Positions 56,574-64,000 of a stretch of 64,000 bases of DNA are shown piece after piece. The notes under the pieces were generated by a model. That model worked only from the letters and a program-made list of their open reading frames with translations, did no database searches and was not told where the DNA came from. Both the position numbers and the translations under genes were made by a program. Within the stretch, counting starts at the first letter, position 1, and each line of letters begins with the position of its first letter. The stretch is from JACQFK01 sp964619955 (GTDB lineage: Bacteria > Planctomycetota > MHYJ01 > JACPRB01), in contig CAZUJF010000007.1 in assembly GCA_964619955.1 (NCBI GenBank), positions 62,001-126,000 on the forward strand, read 5' to 3'.

Positions 56574-58045
56574 CCCGCGATCGCGCGGACCGCCTCCAGC
56601 ACGTAGCGCAGGCCCCAGCCCACGCTCCCGACCGCCACCCGCTCGTCGTGATGGTGCGGCGTGCCCTCCTCCAGCTGCCCCACCGGACAGGGGGCGATCC
56701 CGTACCCCGGCACGCCCTTCGCCCGGAAAAAGCGCAGGTCGGTGGCGCCGGTCGCGAGGCGCGGGATGACGACGACGCCCGGGGCCAGGCGCTGCGCGGC
56801 CGCGCCGAGGGCCCGGTAGACCTCCGTGTCCAGCGATGAGGCGGGCGCGTCGAGGCCCCGGTCCACGAGGAAGACCGCGATGTCCGAGCCCTTGCGGCCG
56901 GCCTTCCAGCGCGCGACGGCGTCCTCCCCGCCCTCGACGACGTCCCAGGCCGCGATGCCCAGGTGGGTCCTCAGGTCGCGGAGCAGCCCGTCGATCTTGT
57001 CCCCGGGCAGCAGGCGCGCGTTGATGTTGATCTCGACGTCGGGGGGCAGGACGTTCTCGCGGATGCCGCCGCGGATCAGCGTGGGGACGATCGTGGAGCG
57101 CAGCTGGGCGTTGAAGCGCGGGTTGCGGGCCAGCTCCTCGGCGGAGGCCGCGTCGCCGCCCGCGCTCCGGCGCATGAGGGCCTCGAAGGGCGCGAACTCG
57201 GGGGAGCCCGCCAGGCCGAGCAGGGAGGCCTTGACCGTCTCGTGGACCCGGAGGGGCGGCCGGAAGGTCTCCAGCCGGGCGAGCAGGTGGCCCGCGTCCG
57301 TGATCGCGTTCCGCGGGACGGGCACGGAGCTGTGCCCGCTCTCCCCCCGGATGAAGATCCGGAAGTCGTTGTAGACCTTCTCGGCGGCCTGGATGCCGAA
57401 CTGGACGACGCGGCCGTCCTGCAGGAGGGAGCTGCCGCCCTCGGAGATCACCGCCTCGCAGGCGATCTCCTCCCAGTGATGCGTCACCATCCACTCCGCG
57501 CCGAAATGCCCGCTGGACTCCTCGTCGGCGTTGAGCATGAGCACGACGTCGCGCTCCAGCGGAACGCGGGCGCGTTTGAGGACGCGGAGGGCCTGGACGT
57601 AGACGGCGGCGTCGTCCTTGTCGTCGAGCGCGCCGCGGCCCCAGATGAAGCCGTCGCGGATCTCGGCGGCGAAGGGGTCGGCCGTCCAGCGGGAGCGTTC
57701 GACGCCGACGACGTCCACGTGGGCCATGAGGAGCAGCGGCTTTTTCGCGCCGGAGCCGGGGAGGCGCGCCACGAGGTTGCCGCGTCCGGGGGCGGACTCG
57801 TAGATCCGGCTGTCGATGCCGTCCTCCGCCAGAACGGCGGCGACGCGCCGGAGCAGGGCGGTCTCGTCCGCATGGAGGCGGCCGGAGCCGGGGGGCGGCG
57901 GATTGGTGGTGTCGAAGCGGATGAGGTCGCGCAGGATGTCCACGGCCTCCCGGGCGTCGCGGGCGGCGTCGAAGGGACGCCCGTCCTGCGAAGGCGCGGC
58001 GCAGGCGGCGGGAAGCAGGAGCAGGGCGGCGAGGGCGCAGCGCAT
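56558..58045 (-). CDS. M20-family metallopeptidase, exported
   Basis: 495 residues with a signal/lipoprotein start (LLLLPAAC). Zinc ligands sit in LLMAHVDVV, GRGALDDKDD and the NADEESSGHFGAEWM region (catalytic Glu and metal ligand); a dimerisation domain (RGESGHSSVPVPRNAI) follows, and the last ligand His is in EGTPHHHDERV. Typical of ArgE/DapE/carboxypeptidase-G2 relatives; a periplasmic amidohydrolase or peptidase is expected. Confidence 0.94.
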   Translation of the reverse strand: MRCALAALLLLPAACAAPSQDGRPFDAARDAREAVDILRDLIRFDTTNPPPPGSGRLHADETALLRRVAAVLAEDGIDSRIYESAPGRGNLVARLPGSGAKKPLLLMAHVDVVGVERSRWTADPFAAEIRDGFIWGRGALDDKDDAAVYVQALRVLKRARVPLERDVVLMLNADEESSGHFGAEWMVTHHWEEIACEAVISEGGSSLLQDGRVVQFGIQAAEKVYNDFRIFIRGESGHSSVPVPRNAITDAGHLLARLETFRPPLRVHETVKASLLGLAGSPEFAPFEALMRRSAGGDAASAEELARNPRFNAQLRSTIVPTLIRGGIRENVLPPDVEININARLLPGDKIDGLLRDLRTHLGIAAWDVVEGGEDAVARWKAGRKGSDIAVFLVDRGLDAPASSLDTEVYRALGAAAQRLAPGVVVIPRLATGATDLRFFRAKGVPGYGIAPCPVGQLEEGTPHHHDERVAVGSVGWGLRYVLEAVRAIAGYAPK

Positions 58046-58054
58046 GGCGGGGGG

Positions 58055-58060
58055 ATTGTA
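58055..58060 (-). promoter_or_regulatory. -10 element (TACAAT) of the M20 peptidase gene
   Basis: TACAAT on the minus strand ends nine bases before the ATG at 58045; only C/G bases lie between, without a Shine-Dalgarno. Confidence 0.5.
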
Positions 58061-58085
58061 CCTGTGGACCTGATCGCGCTTCCCC

Positions 58086-58091
58086 TATAAA
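58086..58091 (+). promoter_or_regulatory. -10 element (TATAAA) of the alpha/beta hydrolase gene
   Basis: TATAAA ends eight bases before the ATG at 58100. With the opposing -10 above, two leaderless-type promoters fit in a 54-base divergent spacer. Confidence 0.5.
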
Positions 58092-58099
58092 CTGCGCCC

Positions 58100-58975
58100 A
58101 TGCAGCACGGCGCGTACACGGAGGACCGGGTCTTCGGGAAGCCCGCAAGCCTGCCCCCGAACTCCCCGGTGAACCGCGTCTCGCGATCCTACGACCTGCT
58201 GAGCATCGCCGTCCGGGGGGCGGACGTCGCGTACGCGCAGGAGGGCCGCGTCGCCCTGCCGCCGCTGCTCTTCCTGCACGGCTGGGGCGCGTCGCACAAA
58301 TACTTCCGGAGCTGTTATTCCGCGTTTTCGCCGCGCCGGCGCTGCATCGCGCCGGACCTGCCGGGCTTCGGCGTTTCGAGCAAGGCGGTCAAACGCTGGT
58401 CGGTGGACGCCTACGCCGCCTGGCTGGGCGGGTTCCTGGACGTGATGAAGCTCGACCGGGTGGAACTGGTGGGGCATTCGATGGGCGGCACGATCGCGCT
58501 GCTCTTCGCGCTGGCGCATCCGGAGCGCGTCTCGAAGCTCGTGGTCGTCAATCCCGTGGTGCACGGCGCCAGCGCCCTGTCCGGCCGCTACCGATTCATG
58601 ATGCAGCCCCTCCTGCGGCGCGCGATCTTCACCCTGCTGAAGTTCCGTCCGATCCGCGAGCGGGTCTGCACGGACTTCACCTGCGCAGGGCCGCTGGACG
58701 ACGAGCTGGCCCGGGAGATCCGGGCGGCGGACTACCGCACCTGCATCTCGTCGATGCAGTCGGTGCGCGACGTCGACCTGAGGGAACGGGTGAAGGGACT
58801 GGCGGTGCCGGCGCTGTCCATCGGAACGGAGCTGGACCGCGTGGTGGATCCCGCCCAGTCCGCGATGGTGACGACCGCGCAGCAGCGGGTCTTCCCGGGG
58901 GTGGGACACATCCCGATGGTGGAGTGCCCGGTGGACTTCAACCGCGCGGTCGCGGACTTCCTCGACGCCCGCTGA
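58100..58975 (+). CDS. Alpha/beta hydrolase
   Basis: 291 residues. LLFLHGWGASHKYF (oxyanion hole), DLPGFGVSS, the nucleophile elbow GHSMGG, Asp in GTELDRVVDP and His in GVGHIPMVE give a complete Ser-Asp-His triad. No signal peptide. It resembles BioH/menaquinone-pathway and epoxide-hydrolase-like esterases; the substrate is unknown. Confidence 0.93.
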   Translation: MQHGAYTEDRVFGKPASLPPNSPVNRVSRSYDLLSIAVRGADVAYAQEGRVALPPLLFLHGWGASHKYFRSCYSAFSPRRRCIAPDLPGFGVSSKAVKRWSVDAYAAWLGGFLDVMKLDRVELVGHSMGGTIALLFALAHPERVSKLVVVNPVVHGASALSGRYRFMMQPLLRRAIFTLLKFRPIRERVCTDFTCAGPLDDELAREIRAADYRTCISSMQSVRDVDLRERVKGLAVPALSIGTELDRVVDPAQSAMVTTAQQRVFPGVGHIPMVECPVDFNRAVADFLDAR

Positions 58976-59015
58976 TCACCCGCCTGCCCCCTCTGGGGGC
59001 CGGGCTACGGCGGGG

Positions 59016-60614
59016 TTACAGCTTCTGCAATTCCTCGGCGGCGTAGACCGACCAGAGGGTTCCCGGCGCCGCCGACAGGCATTCCTGCAGCCGGAGCCGG
59101 GCCGTGTCCTTGACGCCGACGCGGGCGGAGAGGACGCCGGCGGCGAGCAGCGCGCGGCCGTCGACGGGGGAGATCCGCAGGGCCTCCTGCAGATGCTGGA
59201 TGGCCGCCACGCCCTTGCGGTCCCGCCAGGCGGCGACGGCGAACTTGTAGTGATCCTCGAACCCGGCCTTCCCGACGGAGGCCTGGAGCCGGCAGGTCTT
59301 GAGGATCTCGGCCTGCTCCTGCGGGCTGCGGCCCGCCCATTCGCGGGGCGCATAGAGGGTGTCGAGCGAGGGTCCGATGCGGTCGCGGAAGAAGGCGTAG
59401 CGGGCGGGATCGAGCGCGCCCTTGAAGCCCTTCCCCACGCCGAGAACCCACGCCTTGTAGTCGCGCGCGAAGGTCGTGCCGAAATCCTCGCCGCCGCCCA
59501 GGGCGGCCTCATAGTCCTTCCGGAAGGCGCCGTTCTCCTGGAACTTGTCGAGCAGGATTCGGTAGTTGGCGAGGCCCTGGATGACCGCGTGTTCGGGATC
59601 CCGGGTGGGCACGAGGGGCAGGAAGAGGGTGTCGCGGTCCCACTCGTAGAAACCGCCGCCCGCGTAGGGGGCGATGAGGATGGAGGCGGGCTCGACCAGG
59701 CGGGGGTCGACCTGCTTCGCGAGGGCCAGGATGGGCTCGATGGTCGCCTTCACGAGGCGCGGCTGCGAGGAGAGCAGGATCGAGTAGGTGCGGGCGAGAC
59801 CGGAGCCCATGATACCGAGCCAGAGGACCTGTTTCACGAAGCGGAGTTCGTCGGACAGCCACTTGAGGCGCTCCGCGTCCGAGATCTGGCGCACGCTCCT
59901 GGCGTCGGCGCTGAGCCGCTGCGAGGCGCGCTTCTCGCGCGCCTCGCGGTCCATTTCCCGGAGCGAATCGAAAAGGGCGAGCTCGTCGCCGCTGCGGGCG
60001 TGTTCGCGGGCGCGGGTCAGGATGCGGAAGCGGAAGTCGGAGAGCTGGCGGAACTGTTCCGTGGCGCGCTCGTCCGGAGACTGCTGCAGCTTCACCACCA
60101 GGGCGTCGATCGATTCGTCGATGCGTCCGGACAGGAACAGATCCACGGCCTGCTGGTTGAAGCCGGGAAGCGCCTTGAAGAGCGGCGCGAGGCGCAGGTA
60201 GACGCGGCCCCTGAGGTCCTTGATGAGCTGGGTGGTGCCGGAGGCCTCCCCCTCGGGCGTCATGCCGCCGACGAGGAGGAACTGGCGGAGGCGCTGGACG
60301 ATCCATTCCGAGAAAAAGGCCCGGCCGGCATGGCCCTCGGCATAGAGCTCCTTGAGGCAGGCCGCCCGGTTGCGGTCGCCGCCGGGCACGAGACGCCAGT
60401 CGAGGACCCCGTGATCGAGCAGCAGGCGCTCCTCGGGGGAGAATGCGGCGTGCTCGGGGGTGATCCGCTGGAGCACCCGTTCGGCCTCGCGCCACCAGTG
60501 GACGTTGAGATCCCCCGCGAGGCGCCCCAGCTCCGGGCGGGAGGCGACGCTGGTGTCCGCCGGACCGCGCTCCCGGAGAAAGGCCTCGAGGCTCCGTTCA
60601 ATTTCAGTAGTCAC
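59016..60614 (-). CDS. Helical protein with C-terminal TPR-like repeats, unknown
   Basis: 532 residues from a GTG at 60614, chosen because upstream sequence is non-coding in style and TATACT lies 12 bases before it. Mostly alpha-helical and charged, with a weakly hydrophobic stretch near residue 270 (VLWLGIMGSGLARTYSILL). The end (GVAAIQHLQEALRISPVDGRALLAAGVLSAR) looks like one or two TPRs. No family recognised. It is divergent from the diguanylate cyclase gene and could function with it, but nothing shows this. Confidence 0.7.
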   Translation of the reverse strand: MTTEIERSLEAFLRERGPADTSVASRPELGRLAGDLNVHWWREAERVLQRITPEHAAFSPEERLLLDHGVLDWRLVPGGDRNRAACLKELYAEGHAGRAFFSEWIVQRLRQFLLVGGMTPEGEASGTTQLIKDLRGRVYLRLAPLFKALPGFNQQAVDLFLSGRIDESIDALVVKLQQSPDERATEQFRQLSDFRFRILTRAREHARSGDELALFDSLREMDREAREKRASQRLSADARSVRQISDAERLKWLSDELRFVKQVLWLGIMGSGLARTYSILLSSQPRLVKATIEPILALAKQVDPRLVEPASILIAPYAGGGFYEWDRDTLFLPLVPTRDPEHAVIQGLANYRILLDKFQENGAFRKDYEAALGGGEDFGTTFARDYKAWVLGVGKGFKGALDPARYAFFRDRIGPSLDTLYAPREWAGRSPQEQAEILKTCRLQASVGKAGFEDHYKFAVAAWRDRKGVAAIQHLQEALRISPVDGRALLAAGVLSARVGVKDTARLRLQECLSAAPGTLWSVYAAEELQKL

Positions 60615-60699
60615 AGGGCAGGCCCAAGTATACCATCGCCCCCCGCAGGCGGGCCTTCGACCGGGGGGCCCCCTGCCTCCATATTTAATGCATCTCATG

Positions 60700-60717
60700 T
60701 ATAGTACACGCTATAAT
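60700..60717 (+). promoter_or_regulatory. Two overlapping -10-like elements before the diguanylate cyclase
   Basis: TATAGT (60700-60705) and TATAAT (60712-60717) occur in an AT-rich patch, 14-26 bases before the ATG at 60732. No Shine-Dalgarno follows. Either would give a transcript starting at or near the ATG at 60718. Confidence 0.5.
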
Positions 60718-60735
60718 ATGGCCGCGTCACGATGA
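60718..60735 (+). CDS. Possible five-codon leader peptide
   Basis: ATG at 60718 opens a five-codon frame (MAASR) whose TGA overlaps the ATG of the diguanylate cyclase gene (ATGA). Being one base after TATAAT and 12 after TATAGT, it could be the first codon of the transcript from the distal -10 and deliver ribosomes to the main start by coupling. Expression is unproven. Confidence 0.25.
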   Translation: MAASR

Positions 60736-63110
60736 AACCCCCGACGGTTCAGCGGATCCTGAAATGCCTCGGCCACCGCGGAGGGGAGGGCGTCCTGCTG
60801 GTCGCCGATCCCGTCTCGGAGCCCTTCGCCCGCGCGTGGCTGCAGCAGGCCCTCGCCGCCGGCGTCGACGCCTCCCTGCTCAGCGTCCCCTCCCGCCCCG
60901 CCGGCGCGGGCGCCGAACCTCCCGCCCCCGTCGCCGCGGCCCTCCAGGGCGCCGCCTGCGCCGTGATCTTCAGCCCCGACTTCCCGGAACTCTCCCGCGC
61001 CGTGCGCGAGACCTGCGCCGCCCGCGGCCTCCGCGCCGCGCTCGTCCCCGGCGACCCCGGCCCCCTCGAATCCCTGCTCGAAACCCCGCCCGGCGAACTC
61101 GCCGCGCTCGCCGAACGCCTCGCCTCCCTCCTCGAGGGCGCCCGGCGCCTGCGCGTCCGGACCGCGTCCGGCACCGACCTCTCCTTCGAGATCGCCGGAC
61201 GCCCCGTCCTGCGCGACACCGGCGACCTCTCCAAACCCGGCTCCTGCGGGCGCCTCCCCGGCGGCGCCGTCCGCGTCGCCCCCGTCGAGGGCGGCGCCGA
61301 GGGCGTCTTCCACGCCGACACCCTGCGCAGCCCGCTGATGCTCCGCTTCGCGCAGGGCCGCGTCGTCGAAGCCTCCGATCCCGCGCTCAAGGCCCGGCTC
61401 GAGGCCCGCGGCCCCGCGGCCCTCCAGCTCGGCGAGATCTCCCTCGGCGTCCATCCGCGCGCCGCCGCCGGCGGCCGTCCGGTCGAGGACGGCTGCGCCT
61501 CCGGCGTGCTCCGCCTCGCCCTGGGCTGGAACCTCGACGCGGGCGGGAGCATCGACGCCCCCGTCCGCGCGGAATTCTTCGCCCGCGCCGCCTCCGTCGA
61601 GGTCGACGGACGCCCCGTGGACCCCGCCCTGCTCGCCCCCGTCCCCCCGCCCGAGACGGGCGCCGCGGCCCCCTTCGACGTCGCCACGCTCGAGACCTTC
61701 CAGATCCTCTTCCAGAACTCCAACGACCCCCAGTACGTGCTCGACCTGGACAGCCAGCGCTTCCTCGAGGTCAACCCCGCCTTCGAGCGGCTGACGGGCT
61801 GGTCGCGCGACGAGCTCCTCGACGGCACGCTCACCGCCGCGAAGCTCGTCGCGCGGGAGTCGATGCCCACCTACCAGCAGAAGCGCGAGACGCGGCGCAT
61901 GAACCCCTCGGAACGCTACGACCTCAAGCTGCTCACGCAGGCGGGCGACAAGCGCCCCGTCGAGCTCTCCGTGCGCCGCATCAGCCTCTCGGGGCGCGAC
62001 GTCGTCGTGGGCACCCTCCGCGACCTCTCCCACCGCAAGAAGCTCGAACAGGAGATGTGGGACAAGATCGAGGAGCTCGGCTACGCCAACAGCCGCATCT
62101 ACGCGCTCACGGAGAAGATCAAGCGCGTGCCCGAGCTCACGCCGCAGCTGCTGCACATCACCAACGAGGAGGAGCTGCTCGAGCGCACCGCCCAGCTGCT
62201 CTGCGCCCGCGAGGGCCTGGGCTACGCCGACGTGAACTTCTACCTGCTGCGCGACGACGCCCTCGAGCTGGCCCACTCCTCGATCAAGACCAAGAAGCGC
62301 GCGTTCAAGCTGTCCGCGGACCACCGGCTCGTCCGCGTCCTCATGGGCGAGGTCCCCCCGGGCATGACCCAGCGGGAGGCGGTCCTCCCCCTCAAGGGCC
62401 GCGAGCGCAACCTCGGCGTCATGGAGGTCTTCTTCCATCCCAAGGAGATCGAGGTCCTCCAGGACAACGAGCGCGCCCTCAAGGGCTACCGCGACCTGCT
62501 CGAGACGCTGTCGAACGTGATCGGCCTGCTCGTGGAGAACCTGCACCTCTACGACCGGGTCCGCAGGCAGTCCATCGTCGACCACCTCACGGGCGTCTAC
62601 AACCGGCGCTACTTCGACGCAAAGCTCGCCGACGAGTTCAACCGCGCGGTCCGCTACGGACGCGAATTCGCCCTGGTGCTCATCGACGTCGACAAGTTCA
62701 AGGAGATCAACGACAAGATGAGCTACAAGCAGGGCGACCAGGTGCTCATCGAGACGGCGCGGCTCTTCAAGACGCAGACGCGCGAGGTCGACATGGTGTG
62801 CCGCTACGGCGGCGACGAGTTCGCGGTGCTGCTGCCGGAGACCGGCTACGAGAACGCCCTCTTCAAGGCGGAGCAGCTCCGGCAGGTCGTGCGGCAGGCG
62901 GAGTTCAGCAACACGCAGGATCCTTCGCAGCCGCTGCGGCTCACGCTGTCCATCGGCGCGACCGCCTGGAGCGCGGACCTCAAGACGCCCGACGAGCTGC
63001 TGCGCGGCGTGGACGAGGCCGTGCACCTCGCCAAACGCTCCGGCCGCGACTGCGTGGCGGGCAAGTTCAAGGGCGCCCTCAACCTCGCCAAGCCGGACCC
63101 GAAGGGATAG
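60732..63110 (+). CDS. Diguanylate cyclase: NicX/aminopeptidase-like, PAS, GAF and GGDEF domains
   Basis: 792 residues, cytoplasmic. Residues 1-300 match the NicX/leucyl-aminopeptidase (aminopeptidase T-like) fold: GVLLVADPVSEPFARA, RTASGTDLSFEIAGRP, VAPVEGGAEGVFHAD, LGVHPRA, ALGWN, GGSIDAP. In active relatives metal ligands fall in GxVHxALGxN and APxHxD; here these read GVLRLALG (Arg261) and APVRAE (Arg279, Glu281), so metal binding is probably lost. Then PAS (about 322-432), a coiled linker, GAF (480-605) and GGDEF (610-775) with intact GGDEF at 693-697 and the RxxD inhibition site at 684-687. It should make cyclic di-GMP and be product-inhibited; the head is probably a small-molecule sensor. 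Confidence 0.92.
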   Translation: MKPPTVQRILKCLGHRGGEGVLLVADPVSEPFARAWLQQALAAGVDASLLSVPSRPAGAGAEPPAPVAAALQGAACAVIFSPDFPELSRAVRETCAARGLRAALVPGDPGPLESLLETPPGELAALAERLASLLEGARRLRVRTASGTDLSFEIAGRPVLRDTGDLSKPGSCGRLPGGAVRVAPVEGGAEGVFHADTLRSPLMLRFAQGRVVEASDPALKARLEARGPAALQLGEISLGVHPRAAAGGRPVEDGCASGVLRLALGWNLDAGGSIDAPVRAEFFARAASVEVDGRPVDPALLAPVPPPETGAAAPFDVATLETFQILFQNSNDPQYVLDLDSQRFLEVNPAFERLTGWSRDELLDGTLTAAKLVARESMPTYQQKRETRRMNPSERYDLKLLTQAGDKRPVELSVRRISLSGRDVVVGTLRDLSHRKKLEQEMWDKIEELGYANSRIYALTEKIKRVPELTPQLLHITNEEELLERTAQLLCAREGLGYADVNFYLLRDDALELAHSSIKTKKRAFKLSADHRLVRVLMGEVPPGMTQREAVLPLKGRERNLGVMEVFFHPKEIEVLQDNERALKGYRDLLETLSNVIGLLVENLHLYDRVRRQSIVDHLTGVYNRRYFDAKLADEFNRAVRYGREFALVLIDVDKFKEINDKMSYKQGDQVLIETARLFKTQTREVDMVCRYGGDEFAVLLPETGYENALFKAEQLRQVVRQAEFSNTQDPSQPLRLTLSIGATAWSADLKTPDELLRGVDEAVHLAKRSGRDCVAGKFKGALNLAKPDPKG

Positions 63111-63116
63111 GGGCCC

Positions 63117-63150
63117 CCGGCGAAAAAAACAGCCAGGCTGCTTTTGCCGG
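63117..63150. terminator. Hairpin between convergent genes
   Basis: CCGGC (63117-63121) pairs with GCCGG (63146-63150), followed inward by an A run facing CTTTT and a CAGC/GCTG stem around CAG. The A and T runs on both sides suit a bidirectional terminator between the cyclase gene and the minus-strand NHL gene. Confidence 0.55.
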
Positions 63151-63163
63151 AATTAATAATGGG

Positions 63164-64000
63164 TCATTCGATCAGGCGGAGGAACTTCCCGTCCTTCGTG
63201 AAGACCTGGATCCGGTGGTTGTCGCCGTCCGCCACCCAAAGGTTGCCCTCCGCGTCGAAGCCGAGGTCCTCCGGCTGGTCGAATTCCCCCGGACCGCGCC
63301 CGCCCTTCCCGATCGTGAAGAGGAACTTTCCGTCCAGATCGAAGACCTGCACCCGGTTGGGCTTCTGGTCGGTCACGTAGACCTTCCGCTCCGGCGACAC
63401 GAGCACGCTGTCGGGCTCCTTCAGGTCGCCCCCGCCGAAGCGGAAGAGCGGCTTCCCCTCCCGCGTGTAACAGCCCACCCAGCCCGCCTTCGACATCGTC
63501 ACGTAGACCCGGTCCTCGAAGACGAACACGCCCTCGGGGTCGTGCTCGACGGCGATCTTGCGGACGTAGGCGCCGTCCTTGTTGAACACCAGCACCCGGC
63601 GGTGATCCTCGTCGGTCGCGTAGATGTCGCCGTTCGACGGATCCCGCGCGATGCCCTCGGGGTCCTCGAACTCCCCCTCCCCGTGCCCGCGCCGGCTGAT
63701 CTGGCGGACGAGCTGGAACTTCCCGTCGACGACCTTGAGCTCCAGCAGGCAGTGGTCGCCGATCGCGACGACGTGGCGGACGCCGACGGCGACGATCGAG
63801 TCGCCCCCGGTGACGCGCTCGATGCCCGGCAGCGAACTGCATTCCGCGACGGTCTTGCCCGTCTTGTCGAGCATGAAAAGCTTCGTGAGATCCTCGTCCG
63901 CGATGAAGAGGTTGCCCTCGGGATCGAGGCAGAGTCCCTCGGGATCCTGGAAGCGGCCCGTCGAAAGCGTCTTCTCCTTTTCGAGGAAGGCCTTCTTGAA
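63164..64000 (-). CDS. NHL-repeat beta-propeller protein, 5' end outside the window
   Basis: The frame is open to the right edge, so about 278 C-terminal residues are visible; an internal ATG at 63874 is probably not the start. NHL repeats recur: DPEGLCLDPEGNLFIAD, EDPEGIARDPSNGDIYATD, HDPEGVFVFEDRVYVT, EPDSVLVSPERKVYVTD, QPEDLGFDAEGNLWVADGDNHRIQVF. Such propellers are usually secreted or periplasmic binding proteins; no enzyme residues were seen. Confidence 0.88.
   Translation of the reverse strand, partial: FKKAFLEKEKTLSTGRFQDPEGLCLDPEGNLFIADEDLTKLFMLDKTGKTVAECSSLPGIERVTGGDSIVAVGVRHVVAIGDHCLLELKVVDGKFQLVRQISRRGHGEGEFEDPEGIARDPSNGDIYATDEDHRRVLVFNKDGAYVRKIAVEHDPEGVFVFEDRVYVTMSKAGWVGCYTREGKPLFRFGGGDLKEPDSVLVSPERKVYVTDQKPNRVQVFDLDGKFLFTIGKGGRGPGEFDQPEDLGFDAEGNLWVADGDNHRIQVFTKDGKFLRLIE

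Noticed and set aside
1..64000. tRNA, rRNA, CRISPR arrays, transposases and prophage genes
   Set aside because: None was recognised by eye; a covariance-model search could still find a small RNA gene that I missed.

Overview
The window is GC-rich, densely coded chromosomal DNA from a Gram-negative-type bacterium, most likely a member of the Planctomycetota or a close relative. The call rests on family content: an ECF sigma factor paired with a zinc-ribbon Ser/Thr kinase that has a large exported part, a second ECF/FecR pair, a HEAT-repeat heme-binding CxxCH propeller protein, DUF1080-like, PmoA-like, ThuA-like and PQQ-propeller proteins, a sulfatase, several Gfo/Idh/MocA dehydrogenases and an outer-membrane-type beta barrel. 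No rRNA, tRNA, CRISPR array, insertion sequence or phage gene was recognised.

Layout. 0-5 kb: secreted or lipoprotein-like genes of unknown function, including two distant paralogs. 5-10 kb: ECF sigma factor and a 1318-residue membrane kinase whose outer part holds four tandem copies of one domain. 10-14 kb: exported Gfo/Idh dehydrogenase, DUF4143 ATPase, PQQ propeller. 14-18.4 kb: a cellulose locus with an ECF sigma factor, a FecR-type anti-sigma protein fused to a GH48 cellulase, and a GH5 cellulase with a C-terminal sorting tag. 18.3-22.2 kb: cysD and a cysNC fusion with a degenerate APS-kinase half, plus a toroid protein with a CxxCH motif. 22-30.9 kb: DUF4091 protein, an exported protein sharing modules with the kinase, small zinc-ribbon proteins, aldo/keto reductase, InaA/WaaP-like kinase, deacetylase-like lipoprotein. 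31-36 kb: NAD-epimerase/CPBP fusion, TIM-barrel isomerase, ThuA-like and transglutaminase-like proteins, and a near-perfect 32-bp inverted repeat with a TTCG loop. 35.9-40.4 kb: tightly coupled beta-oxidation operon (acyl-CoA dehydrogenase, thiolase, five-domain multifunctional enzyme). 40.5-45 kb: two convergent paralogous glycosidase-like proteins. 45-52 kb: Gfo/Idh, beta barrel, DUF1080, heme propeller and PmoA-like genes. 52-56 kb: cysH, DUF1080, PQQ and sulfatase on the minus strand. 56-64 kb: M20 peptidase, alpha/beta hydrolase, unknown protein, a diguanylate cyclase with an inactivated NicX/aminopeptidase-like domain, and a partial NHL protein.

How the parts fit. The cell looks like an aerobic scavenger of plant and sulfated polysaccharides: membrane-tethered cellulases, glycosidase-like lipoproteins, a sulfatase, sugar dehydrogenases and isomerases, and fatty-acid beta-oxidation. 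Sulfate assimilation appears to run through APS directly, because CysH carries the iron-sulfur APS-reductase motifs while the APS-kinase half of CysNC has lost key residues. The strongest candidate for an undescribed system is the sigma factor / FecR-GH48 / GH5 locus, in which an anti-sigma factor carries its own cellulase outside the membrane. Many start codons lie 6-9 bases after a TANNNT -10 element with no Shine-Dalgarno sequence, which suggests widespread leaderless transcripts.
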